From Candidatus Fermentibacter sp. (GTDB taxonomy: Bacteria; Fermentibacterota; Fermentibacteria; Fermentibacterales; Fermentibacteraceae), in contig JAUCPW010000027.1 in NCBI GenBank assembly GCA_030373045.1, forward strand, positions 44,478-108,477: 64,000 nt of DNA, in the 5' to 3' direction. The position numbers were made by a program, and so were the translations under genes. Every line of letters starts with the position of its first letter. Position 1 is the stretch's first letter. This document shows positions 32,653 through 41,228 of this stretch, piece after piece. The notes beneath the pieces are model-generated. The model did no database searches, was not told where the DNA came from, and was given only the letters and a program-made list of their open reading frames with translations.

Positions 32653-33984
32653 TCAGGGGTTGGAGAGCATGTCGGGGCAGGCGACCCCGGGACCGCCCGC
32701 AGGAAGCGGGCAGCCTCCCCCGCAGAGGTCCCTGTCGCTGCACTCCCGGCACTCTTCACCAAGCCAGTCCCTTTCGCGGATCGACCGGAAGAGACGGGAA
32801 TTGTAAATACTGTCCCAGGAGTCGGTGAGCAGGTTTCCAGCCTTCTCGTAGTAGCTCTGGCACGGTATGACCGAACCGTCCGGCTCGACGCAGATGTTAT
32901 ACTGTCCCGCCGTGCACCTCTTGGGCCCCAGCCCGAGTGCGACCGGGTCGAGATCGCAGTACCTGGTCGGCGAATACCAGATCATCCTCATCCCCAGCCG
33001 GTCGGCCTCGGATCTCACCCGCAGGAGGATGTCGCAGGTCTCGTCCGGCGAGAGCTCGACGCCCGAGGTCGGCCCCCGGCCGCTGTGGATGATGCTGTTC
33101 ATCGCGAAGGCACCTATCCCGAGGCTCTTCAGGAAGCCGGGCATCGCGGCGGCGGTTCCGGCGTTCAGCCTCGTGACGGTGGTGTTGGTGATGGCGTACA
33201 TGCCCGCAGCTGCGGTGTTCCTCAGACCCTCGACGGTGCTCGCGAACGAGTCGGACCGTGTCATGCCGTTGTGGACCCGTTCCTCGGGGGATTCCAGCGT
33301 GATCTGGACGTAGTCGAGGCCGGCCCCGGCCAGCGTGTCGATGTATGTCCTGTCGGCGAGCCTGACGCCGTTGGTCAGGAGTCCCGCAACCATGCCGATG
33401 CTCTCGGCATGGGCTATCAGATCGGGCAGGTCGTCTCTCAGCGTGGCCTCGCCTCCAGTGAAGCAGGCGTGCGGCACCCCGGCATCCCACAGGATGCCCA
33501 TGATCCGGCGCCAGGAGTCCGTGTCCAGCTCGGTGCTCCGCCTGTCTCCGTTGTAGCAGTGGAGGCAGTCGACGTTGCACCTGTAGGTCAGGGCGAGATC
33601 GGCCCTGAACGGTGCCTCGACCGGCACGGAGAAAGGCTCCAGCCTGTCGAGCCCCAGGAACTCGACGGGGCAGGCCGACCCCTCCTCCAGGAACGCATCT
33701 ATGGCCCGCCCGACGGAATCGATGTCCGTCCCGGCACGACCGGACCCGGTCCTGTACAGGCCCCTGATCCTCTTCACCGCCTCGCGGCGCGGCACCCCCT
33801 CGAGGACGAGCCATGCCATGTCGCAGGCGGTCCGGTTGAGGTGCACTATCTTCGAGGCGTCTATGGAGAGCACGCCGCTCCCGTCCCGCCCCACCCTCAG
33901 GTGGACCCTCCTGGAGCCGCGCCTGTAGTGGTGGAGCCCGGCGGGTGCGATCGGGCCCGGAGGAGTCCTGTCGAAGAACTTCAT
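32653..33984 (-). CDS. PqqD-like / radical SAM / SPASM-domain peptide-modifying enzyme
   Basis: 443 aa. The ATG at 33984 overlaps the stop of the Cys-tail gene (ATGA) and has GGAGG eight bases upstream. Residues ~25-90 look like a PqqD-type recognition domain (IVHLNRTACDMAWLVLEG). The radical-SAM motif CNVDCLHC (CxxxCxxC) lies near residue 145, with FTGGEATLR shortly after. The C-terminal SPASM region has a full set of Cys for two extra clusters (CTAGQYNIC, GSVIPC, ECRECSDRDLCGGGCP). Proteins of this architecture mature ribosomally made peptides; the neighbouring CACACACAGCACACA tail is the obvious candidate substrate. Confidence 0.92.
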   Translation of the reverse strand: MKFFDRTPPGPIAPAGLHHYRRGSRRVHLRVGRDGSGVLSIDASKIVHLNRTACDMAWLVLEGVPRREAVKRIRGLYRTGSGRAGTDIDSVGRAIDAFLEEGSACPVEFLGLDRLEPFSVPVEAPFRADLALTYRCNVDCLHCYNGDRRSTELDTDSWRRIMGILWDAGVPHACFTGGEATLRDDLPDLIAHAESIGMVAGLLTNGVRLADRTYIDTLAGAGLDYVQITLESPEERVHNGMTRSDSFASTVEGLRNTAAAGMYAITNTTVTRLNAGTAAAMPGFLKSLGIGAFAMNSIIHSGRGPTSGVELSPDETCDILLRVRSEADRLGMRMIWYSPTRYCDLDPVALGLGPKRCTAGQYNICVEPDGSVIPCQSYYEKAGNLLTDSWDSIYNSRLFRSIRERDWLGEECRECSDRDLCGGGCPLPAGGPGVACPDMLSNP

Positions 33985-35585
33985 CTCCCACCTCCGGCGC
34001 AGGCGCAGGCGCACCCGGCGCATGCGCACGCGCAGGCGCAGGATCCGCCGGACCTGCCGCTGGAGCCCGAGCTCACTGGGACTGGATTCGTCACGGCCGT
34101 GACCCCGGAAGCCAGCGAGGAGAACGAGGACACGATGCCGCCCGCAGCCGACTCGAGCGAACCGGCGATTCGGGAGCAGGCCTGGACGATGCTCACGTTG
34201 CCCTGGCCGGTGACCAGGCGGCCGGTCGCATGGGAGCCGATGGTCCTTATGGGTATGTAGGCCGCCGCCGGCAGCCTGCCGACCCTATCGTCGAAATCCT
34301 TGTCCATCATCATCCACTGTAGCTGCTCGCCCAGGACGGCGCCCACGGTCTCCGGGGTGCCCGCCTCGGATGCCGTCTTCCAGGCCGTGGAGATGATCGA
34401 TCTGTAGTACTCCCTCGTCTCACTGGCGGAGAAACCGGCCATCTTCTCCTTGAGGTCCTTCACCATCTCGACGAAGACCTTCTTCAGGCCGGCCGAATCG
34501 GCCTTCACCGCACCCTGCGGGTCGTCGGCGAGAGCCTCGAGGAAACCCTTCTCATATACGTGGAGACCGTCGGGTATCGGGGATCTCTTCCTGATCACGG
34601 GCCGGGCGCCTGGGACGGTCCCGTCGGACTCGAGATCGACGGCGCCCTTGAGCACGAGCCCGTAGAGGATGAGCGCCGAAACCTTCTCCAGCTTCAGCTC
34701 CAGGAGTATCGCCGCCATCGGGGCCGTGAGCCCCCTCCTGATCCCGGTGCCCTCGACCCCGAGCTTCGGCGGCAGGTAGTCGAGCTTCCTGCGGTCGGCG
34801 CTGCTCACCGCGTAGATGATCAGTGCGAGGAAGCCGATCGGGAAGGCCGCTCCGCAGATCACGGGACAGGCGTTCTGGATCAGGGACCAGTTGATGCCCC
34901 CGCCCGAACCGTATGACTGCCGCGGGGCGTCCGAAACCTCCACCGATAGCAGGGAGGCGGGATACGAGACGCCGATGGTGCGGGCGGAGGACATGGCCGC
35001 CTCCATGCGCCATTCGTAGACGACCCTGCCGTCGTCGGAGATCCATGCGCCCGTGAAGGGCGTGCCGTGGTACCTGACGGACGCCGAATCGGCGCCGGGC
35101 GGGAAGGCGAAGGAGATCACGCAGTCGCTCTCGCCCTGGACACAGGATGGGTCGAACCAGGTCGGCGCGAACTCGGTGGAGGCGTATGACGGATCCGAGG
35201 AGTCCCTGAAGGCCATGCCGGGGTTGTTCCCGCTCACCCTCAGAACGGAGGTCTCGCCGGGCATCACGGCAGCGTCTCCGAGCGGGATCTCCACGCCCAC
35301 CGGGATGTACTCGGATGGCCTGATCGTCGTGAGGGGCGTCCCGTCGATCTCGGCGGCCACCGAAGAGATGTCGTAGTCGCGGGTGGGGAATCCGATGTCC
35401 ACAATGTCGATGGGGTCGGCGCCCGGCATGCAGTGGAAGGTGATCTCGTAGTATATCGCGAGAGTGGCGTCCTCGTCGAGGGACACGTTGCAGACATACT
35501 TGGGGATCTCGAACCTGTAGTTCTGGGCAGCCGCGGGAATGGCTGCGGCAATGAGGGCAGAGAGCCAGATGCAGCGCGCTACCAT
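33981..35585 (-). CDS. DUF2207-like membrane protein ending in a Cys-Ala repeat tail
   Basis: 534 aa. A signal peptide (MVARCIWLSALIAAAIPAAA) leads into a beta-rich extracytoplasmic domain (~22-250), a membrane helix near 255-280 (FPIGFLALIIYAVSSADRR), then a long region in the style of DUF2207 proteins (DYLPPKLGVEGTGIRRGLTA). A Ser/Gly linker precedes the last 19 residues, which include CACACACAGCACACA (residues 516-530, bases 33996-34040): seven Cys alternating with Ala, encoded with three different Ala codons. The tail is probably cytoplasmic. The gene overlaps both neighbours, directly before a radical-SAM/SPASM enzyme, and is its likely substrate (inference). Confidence 0.85.
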   Translation of the reverse strand: MVARCIWLSALIAAAIPAAAQNYRFEIPKYVCNVSLDEDATLAIYYEITFHCMPGADPIDIVDIGFPTRDYDISSVAAEIDGTPLTTIRPSEYIPVGVEIPLGDAAVMPGETSVLRVSGNNPGMAFRDSSDPSYASTEFAPTWFDPSCVQGESDCVISFAFPPGADSASVRYHGTPFTGAWISDDGRVVYEWRMEAAMSSARTIGVSYPASLLSVEVSDAPRQSYGSGGGINWSLIQNACPVICGAAFPIGFLALIIYAVSSADRRKLDYLPPKLGVEGTGIRRGLTAPMAAILLELKLEKVSALILYGLVLKGAVDLESDGTVPGARPVIRKRSPIPDGLHVYEKGFLEALADDPQGAVKADSAGLKKVFVEMVKDLKEKMAGFSASETREYYRSIISTAWKTASEAGTPETVGAVLGEQLQWMMMDKDFDDRVGRLPAAAYIPIRTIGSHATGRLVTGQGNVSIVQACSRIAGSLESAAGGIVSSFSSLASGVTAVTNPVPVSSGSSGRSGGSCACACACAGCACACAGGGR

Positions 35586-35932
35586 TTCGGGGCTTCCTCG
35601 ACCTGGTACTCGGACTTGCAGTAGGGACATGTTATGAAAACAGCGCCGGCTCTGACGGCCACATCCTTGGAGGACAGCGCCCCGCCGCACTTGCTGCAAG
35701 TGATCTCCTGCAGCTTGACGTCGCCCGAGAACTCGATCCTCTGTGCGGGGGCGCCCTGCGAAGCGTCCCTGCGCCCCTTCCTCCCCGAATGCACGTACAG
35801 GAAGATGCCCACCCCGCACAGGACGGCGCCTATGATCATTCGGGGGATCATGTTCCCGCTCTGCCCGATGTCGGCCGATGCGATGAAGAAGACGATGCCG
35901 AGGATCAGCACGATCACAGCCAGGAATCTCAT
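35579..35932 (-). CDS. Small membrane protein with C-terminal zinc ribbon
   Basis: 117 aa. Two hydrophobic segments (residues ~3-20 and 30-48) are followed by a basic loop and a zinc ribbon with two CxxC pairs, CSKCG and CPYCK (about 79-83 and 102-106). The ribbon would lie on the cytoplasmic side if the termini are inside. Both ends overlap neighbours: its ATG with the dehydrogenase stop and its stop with the Cys-tail gene start. It is probably part of the same system, perhaps as a membrane partner. Confidence 0.8.
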   Translation of the reverse strand: MRFLAVIVLILGIVFFIASADIGQSGNMIPRMIIGAVLCGVGIFLYVHSGRKGRRDASQGAPAQRIEFSGDVKLQEITCSKCGGALSSKDVAVRAGAVFITCPYCKSEYQVEEAPKW

Positions 35933-36798
35933 CGGCTCCCTCCCTGCCCGGGTCTGCCTGCGCCCGGACCGTCCAGTCCGAAGAACCTGGCCATGAGCCG
36001 CACCGCGAGCTCCTTGCCCAGGATCCTAACCGCCCAGTGGGCCTTCAGGGCATTCATCCCCACGACATAGAGGAACCTCGGGTTCCGGCTCGTCGCAGCC
36101 CGGTAGACCGCTTCGGCCACCCTCCGGGGCGGCATGCCCAGGCTGCTGTCTATCCCCGAGACGACCCGCGCGTAGGCGAGGTCCACTGCCGGGTCGCCGC
36201 AACCGGGGAAGCCGTTGCCGGTCTCGTTGAAGCCGGTGTCCACGTTTCCGGGGCGCACCACCGAGACCCTTATGCCCCTGTGCGAGAGCTCGGTGGCGAG
36301 GCACTCGTAGAAGGCCTCCATCCCGGCTTTCGACGCCGAGTACATGGAGGACATAGGAACGCCGACGCTGGCGGCGATCGAGCTCACTCCCACCAGCCTC
36401 GCACCCTTGTCCAGGAGGGGCAGCAGGTCGCGCACGAGCCTGATGTGGGAGGTGAGGTTGGTCGACATCACCCGGTCGATCTCCGTATCGGGCAGGAGTT
36501 CGGCCGGCCATGTCCCGTGGACGGCCGCGACCACTACGAGCGCACCTATCCGGATGCCGCCGTCCTCCATCCGCCCGGCGGTCCTTCGCACGGACTCACC
36601 GTCGTTCATGTCGAGGACGATCGTCGAAACGGACCCCGGACCGGGCGGCAGGGACGATGCGGCGTCCCCCAGTCGCGCCGGGTCGCGGTCGGCGAGCAGG
36701 ATGTCCCATCCGTTCCGGCGGAACAGGCCGGCGGCCGAGCGGCCGATGCCCCCCGCCCCTCCGACGATCATGGCGTAGGCATTCAGGCGTACGGGCAT
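35929..36798 (-). CDS. Short-chain dehydrogenase/reductase
   Basis: 289 aa from the ATG at 36798, where GGAGG sits five bases upstream; the in-frame ATG at 36810 lacks a good site. The NAD(P) motif is GGAGGIGRSAAG near residue 10, the active-site Ser is in VGVSSIAASVG and the catalytic YxxxK reads YSASKAG near 150, followed by VVRPGNVDTGF. The extra ~50 C-terminal residues with basic and hydrophobic stretches resemble lipid- or membrane-active SDRs. Overlap with the next start ties it to the radical-SAM gene string. Substrate unknown. Confidence 0.9.
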   Translation of the reverse strand: MPVRLNAYAMIVGGAGGIGRSAAGLFRRNGWDILLADRDPARLGDAASSLPPGPGSVSTIVLDMNDGESVRRTAGRMEDGGIRIGALVVVAAVHGTWPAELLPDTEIDRVMSTNLTSHIRLVRDLLPLLDKGARLVGVSSIAASVGVPMSSMYSASKAGMEAFYECLATELSHRGIRVSVVRPGNVDTGFNETGNGFPGCGDPAVDLAYARVVSGIDSSLGMPPRRVAEAVYRAATSRNPRFLYVVGMNALKAHWAVRILGKELAVRLMARFFGLDGPGAGRPGQGGSR

Positions 36799-36832
36799 CA
36801 GATCCTCCATGCTGGTTCCGGGGGCATCGGCG

Positions 36833-37735
36833 CTATCCGCTGCACAGGCGGTCCTTGCCGGCTCGCTTGCTCTCGTATAGCAGTCCGTCCGCACGCTTGA
36901 CCATCGCCTCCAGGGTGTCCCCGGGCACGGGGACGGTCGCCCCGATGGAGACGGTGATCCTGAGGGACAGATCGCCCGTCCTCACGTAGGATGCGCTGAT
37001 CAGCATGCGCAGCCTGTTGCCGACCGCGGCGAGGCTCTCCGGCGAACAGCCGTCGACTATCACCGCGAACTCGTCACCGCCCCATCTCCCGACGAAATCC
37101 GAAGGGCGGGCGTTCACCGTGAGGGTCGCGGCGAGGGACTTCAGCACCTGGTCGCCGGTGTCGTGCCCGTATGTGTCGTTGAAGCTCTTGAAGTCGTCTA
37201 TGTCCATGAAGAGCAGGCCGAAACCCCTGCCGACCGCCCCGGTGCGGCTCAGCCTCTCGGTTATCTCGCTCTCGAGCCGGTTCCTGTTGGCGATCCTGGT
37301 GAGATCGTCGAGGTAGGCCATCTCCTCCAGCTCCCTGATCCTCGACTCTATGGCAGACCTGCGGCTCGAGTCCGAGAAGAGCTCGACGCTCCCTATCAGG
37401 TTTCCCGACGCATCGGTGACCGGGCTGATGCGGATCGAGACGGGAACCCTGTGCCCGTCCCTGTGGTGGAGGAAGACGTCGGCCTCACGGTGGACTCCGT
37501 CGGCCAGGGTCTGTGCGAGCGGACATGCGCCCGTGCAGAGGTTCATCCCCTTCGAGTCGACATGGTTGAGTATGCTGTCGGCACAGGACGAGCCCGTGAC
37601 TTCGGCCGCGGTGAAGCCCGTGATCCTCTCGGCGGCCTTGTTCCAGAACACTATCCTCCGGTTCCTGTCGACCACGTAGAGCCCTTCGAACAGGTCGTCC
37701 AGGATCAGGTCGCAGGATGCACCGTCCAGTATCAA
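36833..37735 (-). CDS. PAS-GGDEF diguanylate cyclase
   Basis: 300 aa starting at TTG (37735). An N-terminal PAS domain (LFEGLYVVDRNRRIVFWNKA near residues 15-34) with several Cys is followed by a short coiled coil and a GGDEF domain: MDIDDFKSFNDTYGHDTGD, then RPSDFVGRWGGDEFA, which contains both the active-site GGDEF and the upstream RxxD inhibitory site. It makes c-di-GMP from two GTP under PAS control. It lies 34 bases upstream of the dehydrogenase and may be the first gene of the Cys-tail operon. Confidence 0.93.
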   Translation of the reverse strand: MILDGASCDLILDDLFEGLYVVDRNRRIVFWNKAAERITGFTAAEVTGSSCADSILNHVDSKGMNLCTGACPLAQTLADGVHREADVFLHHRDGHRVPVSIRISPVTDASGNLIGSVELFSDSSRRSAIESRIRELEEMAYLDDLTRIANRNRLESEITERLSRTGAVGRGFGLLFMDIDDFKSFNDTYGHDTGDQVLKSLAATLTVNARPSDFVGRWGGDEFAVIVDGCSPESLAAVGNRLRMLISASYVRTGDLSLRITVSIGATVPVPGDTLEAMVKRADGLLYESKRAGKDRLCSG

Positions 37736-37809
37736 ACCCCGGATCCATCCCCTCTTCCGGCCATGCTCCGGCCGATGCTCTACGATACAAAGACGGGGGG
37801 CGGGGACAA

Positions 37810-37831
37810 GAGGCCGCCCGAAGGCGGCCTC
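37810..37831 (-). terminator. Hairpin terminator after the DEAD-box helicase gene
   Basis: Perfect 9-bp stem GAGGCCGCC / GGCGGCCTC with a CGAA tetraloop, 24 bases beyond the helicase stop on the minus strand and 75 bases before the diguanylate cyclase start. It separates the two transcripts. There is no clear U-tract. Confidence 0.65.
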
Positions 37832-37854
37832 CGCGTCCTGCCGGGAGGGGCGGA

Positions 37855-39168
37855 CTAGCGCCTGCCGCGCCTCCTGATGCCGTTATAGACGAGCCTGGAG
37901 CCGGGAGTCCCGCCCCCCGCGCCACGCGCGCCGCCGCCCGTGTTCCGGGACATCCGGAAGGCCTCCTCGGAGTGGAATGCGTGTTCCTTCTCGGCCGGCA
38001 CGGGCTCGCCGAGCAGGCGCTCGATGTCTGCGAGGCTGGCCCCGTCCTCCGAAGTGCACAGCGAGAGTGCGTCGCCGGCTGCTCCGGCCCTGGCGGTGCG
38101 GCCGATCCGGTGGATGTAGGTCTCGGCCTCCCGGGGCATGTCGTAGTTGATCACGTGCGAGACGTCCTCCACGTCCAGCCCCCTGGCCGCCAGGTCGGTG
38201 GCGACGAGGACCCTGCACCTGCCGTGCCTGAACTCCTCGAGGGACCTGGTGCGCGCAGCCTGGCTCTTGTTCCCGTGGATGGCCTCTCCCTGTATGCCGT
38301 TCACCTGGAGCTTCCTGACCACCTTGTTGGCCGTGTGCTTCATGCGGGTGAAGACGAGGGCCTTGGACACCTCGGGATCGTTCAGGAGCGAGACCAGGAG
38401 CGCATCCTTGTTCCCCTTGTCCACGAAGAGGACCTTCTGCGAAACGAGTTCCACCGTGGGTTGTTCGGGGGATATGGAGACCCTGACGGGATTCCTCACC
38501 ATGGTGCCTGCGAGATCCACCATGTCACGAGGCATGGTGGCCGAGATGAACATGGTCTGCCGTTCCGCCGGCAGGTGCGCGAGCACCCTGCGGATGTCGG
38601 GGATGAACCCCATGTCGAGCATCCTGTCCACCTCGTCGAGGACGAAGATCTCCACCCTTTCGAGGCGGACGAACCCCTGTCCCATGAGATCCAGGAGTCT
38701 GCCCGGAGTCGCGGTCAGGATGTCCGTACCGCGGGTCAGGGCCGCGGTCTGCCGCGACTGGTTCACCCCTCCGAAGATCACGGCATGGCTCAGCCGGAGG
38801 TGTCTGCCGTAGGAGCCGATGCTCTCGTCTATCTGAGCCGCGAGTTCCCTGGTCGGAGCCAGGATGAGCGCACGGGGCGAACCCGGGACCGGCGCCCTGC
38901 GATCGGCGTAGAGCCTCTGGAGCATCGGGAGCGCGAAGGCTGCCGTCTTGCCGGTGCCCGTCTGGGCCGTGCCCATGATGTCCCTGCCGGCCAGGAGGTG
39001 AGGTATGCACTTCTCCTGGATCGGAGTGGGGGAAGTGTAGCCCTCTGCTGCGATGGCCCTCCTGATCTCGGGGATCAGGGCCTCGAACACGCCCTCCGGA
39101 TCCGCTGCACGGGCCCGTTCCGCTGACGACCCCGCCGTCGTGGCTGCCGTCTTCGTCTGTTCAGTCAT
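37855..39168 (-). CDS. DEAD-box ATP-dependent RNA helicase
   Basis: 437 aa from the ATG at 39168. All core motifs are readable: Q motif (PTPIQEKCIP), I (AQTGTGKT), Ia (PTRELA), Ib (TPGR), II as DEVD rather than DEAD (VLDEVDRMLDMGF), III (SAT), IV (VFTRMKH), V (ATDLAARGLD) and VI (HRIGRTARAG). A short basic Gly-rich tail follows. It resembles RhlE-type helicases that remodel RNA or ribosome intermediates. The DEVD variant of motif II occurs in some bacterial homologues and keeps the catalytic D-E. Confidence 0.94.
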   Translation of the reverse strand: MTEQTKTAATTAGSSAERARAADPEGVFEALIPEIRRAIAAEGYTSPTPIQEKCIPHLLAGRDIMGTAQTGTGKTAAFALPMLQRLYADRRAPVPGSPRALILAPTRELAAQIDESIGSYGRHLRLSHAVIFGGVNQSRQTAALTRGTDILTATPGRLLDLMGQGFVRLERVEIFVLDEVDRMLDMGFIPDIRRVLAHLPAERQTMFISATMPRDMVDLAGTMVRNPVRVSISPEQPTVELVSQKVLFVDKGNKDALLVSLLNDPEVSKALVFTRMKHTANKVVRKLQVNGIQGEAIHGNKSQAARTRSLEEFRHGRCRVLVATDLAARGLDVEDVSHVINYDMPREAETYIHRIGRTARAGAAGDALSLCTSEDGASLADIERLLGEPVPAEKEHAFHSEEAFRMSRNTGGGARGAGGGTPGSRLVYNGIRRRGRR

Positions 39169-39463
39169 TTTCTCCGTGTCCGGCTTCGTTGTTACAGATC
39201 TAGACCCGCCGGACGCGTGGTGGAGAAACGGCCGCACAAGCGCGGCTGCGGGCGATCCATTTCAAATCGTGAAGGCCCGCGGTGAGCAGGCTCTCTTGAG
39301 GGGGCGGCACATCCGCGGAAACCGGCAAAAGAGGCATTCTCAGGTCAGGAATATATGCACTGTCAGAATCCGACGCAAATCGCGGGCTTCAAACATGCGG
39401 AAACAGCCTTTCCGGCAGCATTCTTCGAGGTCTTCGATGCCGGGCCGGCTCCGGGACGGCTGT
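39169..39463. other. Intergenic region upstream of the helicase gene
   Basis: About 295 bases without a supported gene. It would hold the helicase promoter and possibly a long leader, as in cold-inducible helicases, but I find no clear -35/-10 pair. The stretch near 39350 contains the AT-rich AATATATG. A short plus-strand frame at 39355-39555 was judged spurious. Confidence 0.4.
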
Positions 39464-39742
39464 TCAGCGGGTCACGGAGCCGTGAGGCCGTGCGATGCGG
39501 GCGGAGATCAGCGTCAGCACTCCAGCCGACAGCAGGGCCGCCCCTGCCCACCTGATGCCCGATGCTGTCGAGGAATGGCGGGCATATTCGGCCGCAATGC
39601 CCGGAGGCGGGTCCTGGTAGGGTATCCCCGCGAAGAGGACGTCGTAGACGAAGCCCGCGATCACCGCGATCAGCCCGGCGGCCAGCAGGGCCAGGGCGGC
39701 CTTTGCCAGCGGGGACGACCGGGGCCGTGCAGGGGTGTTCAT
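39464..39742 (-). CDS. Small two-helix membrane protein
   Basis: 92 aa with two hydrophobic segments (about residues 13-37 and 62-82) separated by an acidic/proline loop (DPPPGIAAEYARHS). Codon use matches neighbouring genes. No family recognised. It is transcribed with kbl upstream on the same strand but the gap of about 150 bases contains a hairpin, so it is probably a separate unit. Confidence 0.62.
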   Translation of the reverse strand: MNTPARPRSSPLAKAALALLAAGLIAVIAGFVYDVLFAGIPYQDPPPGIAAEYARHSSTASGIRWAGAALLSAGVLTLISARIARPHGSVTR

Positions 39743-39845
39743 GATGCGATTCTATCAGGGCTTCCGATTTCGGACAAGAGCCGGGCTGTTCGGGTTCCGG
39801 CGGTACCGCGGACCACGGGCTCGACAGGCATGGTCTCGAAAAGTC

Positions 39846-39869
39846 GAGGCGGGGCCGGAGCCCCGCCTC
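39846..39869 (-). terminator. Hairpin terminator after kbl
   Basis: Perfect 10-bp stem GAGGCGGGGC / GCCCCGCCTC with a CGGA loop, 22 bases after the kbl stop on the minus strand. Same design as the other GC-rich hairpins in the window, again without a marked U-tract. Confidence 0.65.
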
Positions 39870-39891
39870 TCCTGCCGTACGGGACGCGCCG

Positions 39892-41133
39892 CTAGATGAC
39901 GGAGTGCTTCCTGCCGACCTTCACGAAGGCCTCGATGGCCTTGTCGATATGGTCCTTCGTGTGCGCGGCCGAGAGCTGGACCCGGATGCGGGACTGCCCC
40001 TTCGCCACGACGGGATAGAAGAAGCCTATCACGTATATCCCCTCGGCCAGCATGTCCTTCGCGAATGCCTGGGCCACGGGGGCGTCGTCGGGCGTGAACT
40101 TGGTGAACATGATGGGGACGATCGCGTGGTCGCCGGGGAGTATCTCGAAACCGGCGGCAGTCATCTTCTCACGGAAGTACTTCTGGTTCCATTCGAGCCT
40201 GTCGCGGAGCTCCGTGGAGCCGCTCAGGACCTCGAGGACCTTCATCGTGGCGCCGACTACCGACGGGGCCACGGTGTTGGAGAAGAGGTAGGGGCGGGAG
40301 ACCTGGCGCAGCCAGTCTATGAGGACGGCGCGCCCGCTGGTGCAGCCGCCGCTGGCGCCGCCCAGGGCCTTGCCGAACGTGGTGGTGATCAGGTCGACCT
40401 TGTCCATGACGCCGAAGTACTCGTGGGTGCCGCGGCCGGTCCTCCCCACGAATCCGGAGGCGTGGCTGTCGTCGACCATCACGAGCGCGTCATACTTCTC
40501 CGCGAGCGCGCAGATCCTGTCCAGCGGCGCCAGGTCGCCGTTCATGCTGAACACGCCGTCCGTGGCTATCATGCGGTACTTGCAGTTCCTGACCTCTTCG
40601 AGCTGGAGCACCCCCTCCAGACCGAGCTGCTTCTTGCCGTCGAACTCGCACTCGCCCGGGCCCATCTGGATGTGGGAATAGACGTATCGCTTGGCCTTGC
40701 AGAGCCTCACGCCGTCGATGATGGAGGCGTGGTTGAGCTGGTCGGCGATTATGGCGCAGTCCTGGTCGAGGAAGGGCTCGAAGACGCCGCCGTTTGCATC
40801 GAAGCAGGCTGCGTAGAGGATGGTGTCCTCGGTGCCCAGGAACTCGCTGACCTTCTTCTCGAGCTGCTTGTGGATGTCCTGCGTGCCGCAGATGAAGCGC
40901 ACGCTGGACATGCCGTACCCGCGCCTGTCGACGGTGTCCTTCGCGGCCTGGAGGACCGCGGGGTGGCTGGACAGGCCGAGGTAGTTGTTGGCGCAGAAGT
41001 TGAGGACCCTGCGCCCGCCCACCGTGATCTCGGCGCCCTGGTGGGACTCTATGATGCGCTCCTCCTTGTAGAGCCCATCCTTCTTCTTTGTCTCGATCAG
41101 CTTCGACAGATCCTCGAAGATCCTCCTGGACAT
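39892..41133 (-). CDS. kbl: Glycine C-acetyltransferase (2-amino-3-ketobutyrate CoA ligase)
   Basis: 413 aa PLP enzyme of the alpha-oxoamine synthase family that splits 2-amino-3-oxobutyrate with CoA into glycine and acetyl-CoA. Signatures include [16 protein letters not shown] near residue 45, [13 protein letters not shown] near 80, [16 protein letters not shown] near 215 and the PLP-lysine region [14 protein letters not shown] near 245. No threonine dehydrogenase gene is next to it. The GAGGTGAGG site precedes the ATG and a hairpin follows the stop, so it appears monocistronic. Confidence 0.93.
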   Translation of the reverse strand: MSRRIFEDLSKLIETKKKDGLYKEERIIESHQGAEITVGGRRVLNFCANNYLGLSSHPAVLQAAKDTVDRRGYGMSSVRFICGTQDIHKQLEKKVSEFLGTEDTILYAACFDANGGVFEPFLDQDCAIIADQLNHASIIDGVRLCKAKRYVYSHIQMGPGECEFDGKKQLGLEGVLQLEEVRNCKYRMIATDGVFSMNGDLAPLDRICALAEKYDALVMVDDSHASGFVGRTGRGTHEYFGVMDKVDLITTTFGKALGGASGGCTSGRAVLIDWLRQVSRPYLFSNTVAPSVVGATMKVLEVLSGSTELRDRLEWNQKYFREKMTAAGFEILPGDHAIVPIMFTKFTPDDAPVAQAFAKDMLAEGIYVIGFFYPVVAKGQSRIRVQLSAAHTKDHIDKAIEAFVKVGRKHSVI

Positions 41134-41228
41134 CTCCTCACCTCTCTGTACTTATGTAACTGGGATATGACGGGACACGACATCGCTAATCTAGCCGCTG
41201 CCCCGCCCGGGGGGAAGTGCCGGGCCGC

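Noticed and set aside
33996..34040. The Cys-Ala tail as a simple-sequence slippage product
   Set aside because: Three different Ala codons are used and a Gly interrupts the pattern, so the amino-acid pattern is kept without an exact DNA repeat. Sequencing error cannot be fully excluded.
39355..39555. Plus-strand frame of 66 codons upstream of the small membrane protein
   Set aside because: No ribosome site and a composition matching antisense of the small membrane protein gene.
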